13,064 nt of DNA. Source: Thiohalospira sp051746205. GTDB taxonomy: Bacteria > Pseudomonadota > Gammaproteobacteria > Thiohalospirales > Thiohalospiraceae. Shown in pieces: positions 8,259 to 13,064 of this stretch. The notes beneath the pieces are model-generated. The model saw only the letters and a program-made list of their open reading frames with translations. It did not search any database and was not told where the DNA came from. Each line of letters begins with the position of its first letter. Positions within the stretch are counted from its first letter, which is position 1. The translations under genes and the position numbers were made by a program. The DNA lies in the NCBI GenBank assembly GCA_051746205.1, contig JBNJEU010000050.1, positions 1 to 13,064 of the forward strand. Direction: 5' to 3'.

Positions 8259-9197
8259 CTATCCACTGGCATAGAAACTGGTGGCCAGGGTGGTGACGAT
8301 GAGCGTCCAGCCGTCCACCAGCACGAAGAGCATGATCTTGAACGGCAGGGAGATGATCATCGGCGACAGCATCATCATGCCCATGGACATCAGCGTGGAC
8401 GCCACCACCAGGTCGATGATCAGGAACGGGATGAAGATCAGGAAACCGATCTGGAAGGCCGTCTTCAGCTCGCTGGTGACGAACGCCGGCACCAGGGTCA
8501 GCAGCGGCACATCGTCCGGTCCATCCACTTCGCCCTCACCGGAGAGCCGCAGGAAGACCGCCAGATCGTTTTCGCGGGTCTGGCCCATCATGAAGGTGCG
8601 CAGCGGCTCGGAGCCGGCGACGATGGCCTCCTGGAAGTCCATCCCCTCCTCCAGATAGGGCTGCAGCGCCGTGGTGTTGATCTCCTGGAAGACCGGCATC
8701 ATGATGAAGAAGGTCAGGAAGAGCGCCAGCCCCACCAGGGTCTGATTGGAGGGCGTGGTCGGCAGGCCCATGGCCTGACGCAGGATGGCCAGGACGATGA
8801 TGATCCGGGTGAACGCGGTCATCATGATCAGCGCCGCCGGCAGGAAGGTCAGCGCCGTCATCAGCGCCAGGAGCTGGATGGAGAGCCCCCAGACCTCGCC
8901 GCCCTCGTCGGTCTCGGTGATGGTGATGGCCTCGATGGCCTCCTGGCCGACGGCGGCTCCGGCGGGGAGCAGCAGGCCGACGATCACCAGCAGCAGACGC
9001 AGGAGCGGACCGTGGCCCGCCCCGGCGGCGCGGCCCGCCCCCCGGACCCGGTTACCCCGACCCGAGGGCGTCGGCCGCAGGGATGCGGCCGCCGAGCCTA
9101 CAGGGATGTATTCACGGCGTCCCTCGGGGCGGGGTAACCGGGTCCGGGGGGCGGGCCGCGCCGCCGGGGCTGCTCCATCGACCTGCCGCTGACTCAC
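8259..9197 (-). CDS. fliP: FliP, flagellar export gate protein, with an inserted N-terminal extension
   Basis: 312 residues; E. coli FliP has about 245. FliP forms the pentameric core of the export pore. Residues from about 65 onward are standard: a signal-peptide-like hydrophobic stretch (65-80), a probable cleavage region near AAVG/Q at 82-85, FLPAALIMMTAFTRIIIVL (118-136), QTLVGLALFLTFFIMMP (152-168) and FLIFIPFLIIDLVVAS (252-267). The start is GTG at 9197, overlapping the fliO stop as GTGA, with GGGGGAAA upstream. Residues 10-60 are translated from a 152-bp inverted repeat (9019-9170), giving an Arg/Pro/Gly/Ala-rich leader with 13 arginines and no lysine before the hydrophobic segment. 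Without it the protein would be about 261 residues. The only in-frame later start I see before the mature part is a GTG at 8987, inside the hydrophobic stretch, which is unlikely. Whether FliP is made and processed normally is open. Confidence 0.93.
   Translation of the reverse strand: MSQRQVDGAAPAARPAPRTRLPRPEGRREYIPVGSAAASLRPTPSGRGNRVRGAGRAAGAGHGPLLRLLLVIVGLLLPAGAAVGQEAIEAITITETDEGGEVWGLSIQLLALMTALTFLPAALIMMTAFTRIIIVLAILRQAMGLPTTPSNQTLVGLALFLTFFIMMPVFQEINTTALQPYLEEGMDFQEAIVAGSEPLRTFMMGQTRENDLAVFLRLSGEGEVDGPDDVPLLTLVPAFVTSELKTAFQIGFLIFIPFLIIDLVVASTLMSMGMMMLSPMIISLPFKIMLFVLVDGWTLIVTTLATSFYASG
9019..9170. repeat. 152-bp near-perfect inverted repeat inserted within fliP 5' end (palindromic repeat element)
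   Basis: The left arm (9019-9068) and right arm (9121-9170) are reverse complements over 50 bp with a single mismatch (9060 against 9129). The 52-nt centre (9069-9120) contains a second hairpin, 9072-9079 pairing with 9084-9091 around GGGA. It also contains the plus-strand segment CCTACAGGGATGTATTCACG (9097-9116). From memory, unverified, similar CTACAGGGA(T/C)GTATTCAC strings beside a small hairpin recur as dispersed intergenic repeats in halophilic and Pseudomonas-like gammaproteobacteria. No transposase or target-site duplication is visible. The element starts exactly at codon 10 of fliP, is stop-free in that frame, and with one flanking base adds 51 codons. In fliP mRNA it would form a very stable stem just after the start codon. 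Confidence 0.9.
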
Positions 9198-9640
9198 GAC
9201 GACTTTCCCCCGGCCGATTCCTGCTGGTGGCGGAAGCGCTCGACAAAGCCATTCAGGCTACGGGCGAAGGAGCTGTCCCCCCCGCCCTCGACGGGTCGCA
9301 ACGGCTCGTCGAGAACGTGCAGGGTCTCGACCCGGCCCGGCGCGACACCGACCAGCAACTGCTGTTCGCCGACCTCCACCAGCAGGATCCGCTCGCGCTG
9401 CCCCACCGAGACCCCGGAGACCACCCGGACCCGCCCGTCGGCACTCCCCGACAGGCCGGGAACCCGGCGCACCAGCCAGGCCACGACCCCGATGATGAAG
9501 AGGACGACGAACAGACCGACGACGATCTCCGCCACCTGGCCGCCGGCGAACGGTTCCACCAGCCGCTCGCCGGCCTTTTCCGAGGCATGCAGGGGGGCCG
9601 TCACGAACAGCGCGAGGAGACCAGCGGCCGAGCGCTTCAT
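9194..9640 (-). CDS. fliO: FliO, export gate assembly protein
   Basis: 148 residues. FliO is a small membrane protein that helps assemble the FliP ring. An N-terminal signal-like stretch (1-19, KRSAAGLLALFVTAPLHA) is followed by one strong membrane segment at about 36-57 (VAEIVVGLFVVLFIIGVVAWLV). A cytoplasmic domain follows with VVSGVSVGQRERILLVEVGEQQ, typical of the FliO family (GxxErvxlVevg-like). The family is poorly conserved, so position between fliN and fliP supports the call. The ATG overlaps the fliN stop by 4 nt (ATGA) and its own stop overlaps the fliP GTG by 4 nt (GTGA), so translation of the three is probably coupled. Confidence 0.93.
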   Translation of the reverse strand: MKRSAAGLLALFVTAPLHASEKAGERLVEPFAGGQVAEIVVGLFVVLFIIGVVAWLVRRVPGLSGSADGRVRVVSGVSVGQRERILLVEVGEQQLLVGVAPGRVETLHVLDEPLRPVEGGGDSSFARSLNGFVERFRHQQESAGGKSS

Positions 9641-10287
9641 TTCAGTTTCTTGATGCGTTCCTGAGCACTGATGACGTCGGTGAGGCGGATGCCGAACTTT
9701 TCGTTCACCACCACCACCTCGCCGTGGGCGATGAGGGTCCCGTTGACCATCACGTCCAGCGGCTCGCCGGCGAAACGGTCGAGTTCCACCACCGAACCCT
9801 GGTTGAGCTGCAGCAGGTTGCGGATGTTGATCTGGGTCCGCCCGATCTCCATGGCGATGGTGACCGGGATGTCCATGATCATGTCGAGGTTCACCGCCGT
9901 ATTGGCGTCCCCGCCCGTCCCCTCGTTATCCAGATTCGGCATCTGAGCGGGCTGGGCGTCACCGCCCCCCTGCCCCCCCATGAGATCGCTCATGCCGAAA
10001 TCGGTGTCACCGCCGGCAAAGGGGTCCTCGCCCTCGTCACCGCCTCCACCGGCCAGATCCTCGAAGCCCTCGGGCGGTTCGTCCACCGGATCCTCGGTGA
10101 GCTGTTCGGTCATGGCCGCGGCCCACGGATCCTCCTCGTCGCCCCCGGCCCCCTCGGCGTCATCGGCACCGGCATCCCCGCCGGCGGCCGCCTCGTCGTC
10201 CTCGCCGCCCAGCAGGGAGTCGATATCGAGGTCGTCGTTATCGGCGCCCTGTTCACCGTTCTCGTTGTTCTGGTCGTCCTCTGCCAT
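9637..10287 (-). CDS. fliN: FliN, C-ring switch protein with long acidic N-terminus
   Basis: 216 residues against 137 in E. coli. FliN forms the lower part of the C-ring with FliM and docks the FliH-FliI export ATPase. The C-terminal SpoA domain (about 132-211) is standard: LDMIMDIPVTIAMEIGRTQI, NQGSVVELDRFAGEPLDVMV, then HGEVVVVNEKFGIRLTDVIS. The first 130 residues are strongly acidic and Gly/Ala-rich. The short motif EDPWAAAMTEQ at 51-61 corresponds to DDLWAEALSEQ near the E. coli N-terminus, so about 35 extra residues precede it and a longer acidic spacer follows it. The start ATG at 10287 is preceded by GGGGTAGG. It lies 59 nt after fliM, and that gap shows no clear promoter or terminator. 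The acidic expansion may reflect a halophilic cytoplasm; this is inference. Confidence 0.96.
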   Translation of the reverse strand: MAEDDQNNENGEQGADNDDLDIDSLLGGEDDEAAAGGDAGADDAEGAGGDEEDPWAAAMTEQLTEDPVDEPPEGFEDLAGGGGDEGEDPFAGGDTDFGMSDLMGGQGGGDAQPAQMPNLDNEGTGGDANTAVNLDMIMDIPVTIAMEIGRTQINIRNLLQLNQGSVVELDRFAGEPLDVMVNGTLIAHGEVVVVNEKFGIRLTDVISAQERIKKLK

Positions 10288-10346
10288 GCCAGCCTACCCC
10301 GTCGATGTCTGTTCTCTGACTTGCCGCGCCCGGCGGTCGGTCGCCC

Positions 10347-11348
10347 CTAGCGGGACGATCCCCCCTGGGACGGGCGCTCCACGAACTCGGTGATCTTCAC
10401 CGCCCAGTGATCGTTGCTGTGGCCATAGGTGCCGCGCATGACGGGCACCCCCTCGGCGCGTACGGTCACACTCTCCGGCATCTCCAGCGGGATGATGTCC
10501 CCCGGCTCCATGTTCATGATGTCCCGCAGGGTCACTTCGGTCTCCGCCACGGTGACGGTCATCCCCACATCCATGCCCTCGACCTCTTCGCGCATGGTCG
10601 AGAGCCAGCGCTCGTCCATCTCCATGCGCTCGCTCTGGATCCCGGCGTCGAGCAGGTCGCGGATCGGCTCCAGCATGGAGTAGGGCATGGTAATGTGCAG
10701 GTCCCCGCCACCGCCGTCCATCTCCACATGGAAGCTGCAGATGACCACGATCTCGGTGGGCGAGACGATGTTGGCGAACTGCGGGTTGACCTCGGAGTTG
10801 AGGTACTCGAATTCCAGCGAAAGGATGGGCGCCCACGCCTCCTGGAGGTCCTTGAACGCCTGACGCAGCAGCAGCTGGATGATGCGCTGCTCGGTCTGGG
10901 TGAACTCGCGACCCTCGATCTTGGTGTGGAAGCGCCCCCCGCCACCGAAGAAGTTGTCCACCACCGAAAAGACCAGCTTCGGATCCAGCACCATCAGCGC
11001 CGTGCCGCGCAGCGGCTTCAAGCGCACGATGTTGAGGCTGGTGGGAACGAACAGCGTGTGGACATATTCGCCGAACTTGAGCATGCGGATCCCGCCCACC
11101 GAGATCTCGGCACTGCGACGGAGCATGTTGAACAGGCTGATACGGAAGGAACGGGCAAAGCGCTCGTTGATCATCTCGAGCGTGGGCATGCGCCCACGAA
11201 CGATCCGATCCTGACTGGCGAAATCGAACGAGGTGGGGCCCTCGGCCTCCACCGGGCCGTGGTCCCCTCCCTCGTCCTCGTCGTCACCGCCAACGCCGTG
11301 AAGGAGGGCGTCGATCTCGTCCTGGGAGAGTAGTTCGCTTCCCGCCAT
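10347..11348 (-). CDS. fliM: FliM, C-ring switch protein and CheY-P receptor
   Basis: 333 residues, the usual length. FliM sits in the C-ring; its N-terminal peptide captures CheY-P and its middle domain contacts FliG. Visible parts are the CheY-binding motif LLSQDEIDALLHGV (6-19), an acidic spacer (20-38), the CheC-like middle domain with the glycine turn FFGGGGR (133-139), and a C-terminal SpoA domain (about 260-326) including MNMEPGDIIPLEMPESV and MRGTYGHSNDHWAVKI. The ATG at 11348 is 12 nt after the fliL stop, with only a weak GGGA upstream. CheY, CheZ and the start of CheA are encoded in the same window, so the motor target and its signalling proteins are genetically linked. Confidence 0.98.
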   Translation of the reverse strand: MAGSELLSQDEIDALLHGVGGDDEDEGGDHGPVEAEGPTSFDFASQDRIVRGRMPTLEMINERFARSFRISLFNMLRRSAEISVGGIRMLKFGEYVHTLFVPTSLNIVRLKPLRGTALMVLDPKLVFSVVDNFFGGGGRFHTKIEGREFTQTEQRIIQLLLRQAFKDLQEAWAPILSLEFEYLNSEVNPQFANIVSPTEIVVICSFHVEMDGGGGDLHITMPYSMLEPIRDLLDAGIQSERMEMDERWLSTMREEVEGMDVGMTVTVAETEVTLRDIMNMEPGDIIPLEMPESVTVRAEGVPVMRGTYGHSNDHWAVKITEFVERPSQGGSSR

Positions 11349-11360
11349 GTTGGTCCCGTT

Positions 11361-11888
11361 CTACTGGATGACGAAGCTGGTGAAATAGACCTCTTCGATG
11401 GCCGGCTTGCCGTAACGCTCTTCCATCACACCCTGTACCACCTCGAGAACCTCTTTCCGCAAGCTGTCCTTACCGGCACCGCCACGAACGTCCTCTTCAT
11501 CCTGGTTCCCGAGGACGCTGAGGATCCGATCGCGCACGACGGGTTTGTGGGTATCGATGGCATCCACCGCCTCCTTGTCGTAGGTCATCAGCTCCACCTC
11601 GACCTGCATGAAGCGAGCGCCACCCTGACTGCCGAAATTGACGGTAAACGGGGATTCCAGCGAGACATACTGGGGATCGCCGACGGACCTGGAACTCTCC
11701 TCCGCCGCCTTCTTTTCCCCGCCTTCATCGCTGCCCCCATCGAAGACCCCGGCAAAGTACAGGGCCGCACCGATGATGATCACCAGCAGGAACTGGACCG
11801 CCACCAGGATGACGACGATCTTGCCCATGGAAAGGCCGCCCTTGCCGCCCCCTTCGCCGACGTCGACTTCCACTTCGTTCTGTGCCAT
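11361..11888 (-). CDS. fliL: FliL, flagellar basal-body/stator-associated membrane protein
   Basis: 175 residues. FliL surrounds the stator units and supports torque generation. A short acidic/glycine-rich cytoplasmic N-terminus (1-20) precedes one membrane helix (about 23-48, GKIVVILVAVQFLLVIIIGAAL). An acidic linker (49-68) leads to the periplasmic domain, with YVSLESPFTVNF (74-85), a VEVELMTYD strand and the family-typical end, EEVYFTSFVIQ. The ATG at 11888 has AGGCGG almost adjacent and GAGG about 11 nt upstream. It is separated from fliK by 108 nt, which may hold its own promoter, and is followed by fliM after 12 nt. Confidence 0.96.
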   Translation of the reverse strand: MAQNEVEVDVGEGGGKGGLSMGKIVVILVAVQFLLVIIIGAALYFAGVFDGGSDEGGEKKAAEESSRSVGDPQYVSLESPFTVNFGSQGGARFMQVEVELMTYDKEAVDAIDTHKPVVRDRILSVLGNQDEEDVRGGAGKDSLRKEVLEVVQGVMEERYGKPAIEEVYFTSFVIQ

Positions 11889-11928
11889 ACCGCCTGTGAC
11901 CTCGCTTGCCGGGTTTCATGGATGCCCC

Positions 11929-11957
11929 ATTGTTTCCCATGGCCGCCATGCTGGCAA
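11929..11957 (-). promoter_or_regulatory. Possible sigma-70-type promoter upstream of fliL (weak)
   Basis: On the minus strand TTGCCA (11952-11957; five of six against TTGACA) is followed after 17 nt by AACAAT (11929-11934; four of six against TATAAT), about 40 nt before the fliL ATG. It overlaps short palindromes, including CATGGCCGCCATG at 11938-11950 and a GCTTGCC/GGCAAGC pair (11904-11910 with 11953-11959) that could fold or bind a regulator. No sigma-54 (-24/-12) spacing fits. The palindromes lack a U-tract, so I do not call a terminator. Nothing else is recognisable in the 108-nt fliK-fliL gap except a 10-bp-period repeat of TTCACCCGT at 11972-11990. Confidence 0.25.
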
Positions 11958-11996
11958 GCCATGGTTACTTTTTCACCCGTGTTCACCCGTTCCCGT

Positions 11997-13064
11997 TCAC
12001 GCGTAGGTGTCCACCAATCCGTTGGGTTCGACCTCGGCCAGGCTCGTCAGCTCCTCTTCCGCGCCTTCGCCATCAGCAGCAGCATGATTTCCGTCGGAAC
12101 CGCCGCTGTCACCCTCACCGAACCCGGCCTCTTCATCCATGTTGCGGGCAAACTCCCGCTGCTCGCCGGATACATCCACGTCGGCCAGATCGATGCCCTG
12201 GGCCTCCAGCATCTCCCGCAGACGCGGCAGGGCCTGCTCCACCGCTTCACGGGTGCCGGCGTTGTGGACATTGAAGTTCACACTGGCCTGATCGTTCTGG
12301 ATCTGCACGCGGATCTCCAGCGGCCCCATGTTCTGCGGATGCAGTCGGACATCGGCGCGCTGCACGTGGTTGTTGGCCATGAAGAGGACCCGCTCGCTCA
12401 TCGCCTCGCCCCAGCCCGAGCTGTTCACCGGAGTGGTCAACGGGCTGGAGGCGGAGGCCGCGGCACTGGCCAGCTGGCTACCCAGCCCGCCGGTCCCCTG
12501 TCCCATGCCGCCACCGAGACCGGACTGCCCCGACTGGGCTCCGCCGCCCATCGCCTGCATCAGCGCCCGGGCCGAGGCCTCGCTGCCCTGGAAATTCGCC
12601 GACGAGGAGCCATTGTTGGTGGCCACCTCGACGTTCACCGACTTCAGATTGAAGCCGCGTCCCGCATCCAGTCCGCGCTCGGTGATCGATTCGGCGCTCT
12701 CCCCGCGGGCGGCCTGGAGTCCGGCCAGCAGGGCCTGCTGCCACTGACGTCCGCCGCTGCCGTCATCGGCTCGCCGGACCGCGCCCTCGATGGCCTGACG
12801 CGTTTCCGAGCCGACCCCGCCGTTTTCCAGCCGCTGCATCAGGGCGGTCAGGTCGAGGCCCATCATCTCGCCCCCCTCGCCCTTCAGGGATTCGAGCCCG
12901 GCGCCGTCCTCCCCGCCGATCCCCAGAAAGCGACCCAGCAGGCCGGCGGCCAGTTCACTGGAATCGGCGTCTCCATCCCCGCCCAGCTTCCCGAGCCCGG
13001 CGGCGAGTTCACTGGAATCGGCGTCTCCATCCCCGCCCAGCTTCCCGAGCCCGGCGGCGAGTTC
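11997..13064 (-). CDS. fliK: FliK, hook-length control protein (5' end outside the window)
   Basis: 355 codons are visible and the frame stays open to the right edge, so the start lies outside. FliK is exported during hook growth, measures hook length, and triggers FlhB to switch to filament export. The C-terminal domain that acts on FlhB is clear at about 12159-12413: ERVLFMANNHVQRADVRLHP, then QNMGPLEIRVQI, ASVNFNVHNAGTREAVEQAL and LREMLEAQGI. Upstream is the variable Gly/Ser/Ala/Gln-rich ruler region. Its visible beginning contains an 18-residue tandem repeat (ELAAGLGKLGGDGDADSS). An internal ATG at 12866 is not the real start because the open frame and repeat continue upstream. An acidic tail follows the conserved domain. 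fliL begins 108 nt downstream. Confidence 0.95.
   Translation of the reverse strand, partial: ELAAGLGKLGGDGDADSSELAAGLGKLGGDGDADSSELAAGLLGRFLGIGGEDGAGLESLKGEGGEMMGLDLTALMQRLENGGVGSETRQAIEGAVRRADDGSGGRQWQQALLAGLQAARGESAESITERGLDAGRGFNLKSVNVEVATNNGSSSANFQGSEASARALMQAMGGGAQSGQSGLGGGMGQGTGGLGSQLASAAASASSPLTTPVNSSGWGEAMSERVLFMANNHVQRADVRLHPQNMGPLEIRVQIQNDQASVNFNVHNAGTREAVEQALPRLREMLEAQGIDLADVDVSGEQREFARNMDEEAGFGEGDSGGSDGNHAAADGEGAEEELTSLAEVEPNGLVDTYA
12945..13064 (-). repeat. 54-bp in-frame tandem repeat in fliK
   Basis: Two complete 54-bp units (12945-12998 and 12999-13052) differ at one base (12951 against 13005), which is synonymous in a Leu codon. A third unit begins at 13053 and is cut by the window edge after 12 matching bases. 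Each unit encodes 18 residues, ELAAGLGKLGGDGDADSS. The residues after the last copy (ELAAGLLGRFLGIGGEDG) look like a diverged copy from which the array may have grown. As 54 is a multiple of three, copy-number change would alter FliK length without breaking the frame. Confidence 0.93.

Noticed and set aside
6114..9137. A 1007-codon open frame on the plus strand
   Set aside because: It is antisense to flhB, fliR, fliQ and fliP, all with clear family motifs. Its product is His/Gln/Asp/Arg-rich, the usual product of reading GC-rich genes backwards, and it shows no recognisable domain.
9019..9170. A transcription terminator in the fliO/fliP region
   Set aside because: The stem is far longer than an intrinsic terminator, has no T-tract on either strand, and lies inside an open fliP frame with downstream genes in the same operon.
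11780..11986. A small minus-strand ORF (68 codons) in the fliK-fliL gap
   Set aside because: Half of it overlaps fliL in another frame, no family resemblance is seen, and fliL itself is well supported.
12866..12866. ATG at 12866 as the fliK start
   Set aside because: The reading frame stays open upstream to the window edge and contains an in-frame 18-residue tandem repeat, so the true start lies beyond base 13064.
1..13064. A novel defence, mobile or biosynthetic system
   Set aside because: Every gene in the window belongs to known flagellar or chemotaxis families; the only element-like sequence is the repeat within fliP.

Overview
The window is a single co-directional block of flagellar and chemotaxis genes, all on the minus strand, so transcription runs from base 13064 down to base 1. 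In that order it holds fliK (5' end cut off by the window), fliL, fliM, fliN, fliO, fliP, fliQ, fliR, flhB, flhA, flhF, fleN (flhG), cheY, cheZ and the first 42 codons of cheA. This order matches the polar-flagellum cluster of Gammaproteobacteria such as Pseudomonas, Vibrio and Shewanella. The DNA is GC-rich. FliN, FliK and FlhF carry long Asp/Glu/Gly-rich low-complexity stretches. Together these suggest a high-GC, possibly halophilic gammaproteobacterium (for example of the Ectothiorhodospiraceae or Halomonadaceae type). That assignment is inference; no rRNA or other marker gene is present.

Layout by function: 11997-13064 encodes the hook-length ruler FliK. 11361-11888 encodes FliL, which supports the stator. 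9637-11348 encodes the C-ring proteins FliM and FliN. 6048-9640 encodes most of the export gate (FliO, FliP, FliQ, FliR, FlhB), and 3891-6008 its largest subunit, FlhA. 1461-3871 encodes FlhF and FleN, the GTPase/ATPase pair that sets flagellar position and number. 1-1330 encodes CheY, CheZ and the start of CheA, the signalling arm that acts on FliM. Most junctions are tight: 3-21 nt gaps, or 1-4 nt overlaps at flhF/fleN, fliN/fliO and fliO/fliP. The larger gaps are fleN-cheY (130 nt), fliK-fliL (108 nt), fliM-fliN (59 nt) and flhB-flhA (39 nt). No stretch over 300 bases lacks a gene.

Four things depart from the textbook cluster. (1) A 152-bp near-perfect inverted repeat (50-bp arms, 49/50 paired) lies inside the 5' end of fliP. 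It is read through in frame and adds about 51 residues, many of them arginine, ahead of the FliP signal sequence. It looks like an inserted palindromic repeat element. (2) fliA, the flagellar sigma-28 gene normally found between fleN and cheY, is absent. Its place is taken by a 130-bp gap containing a good sigma-70-type promoter (extended -10, 17-bp spacing). (3) fliK carries an in-frame 54-bp (18-residue) tandem repeat that runs off the window edge. (4) FliN has an unusually long acidic N-terminal region. I see no tRNA, rRNA, CRISPR array, transposase, or defence or biosynthetic system here.
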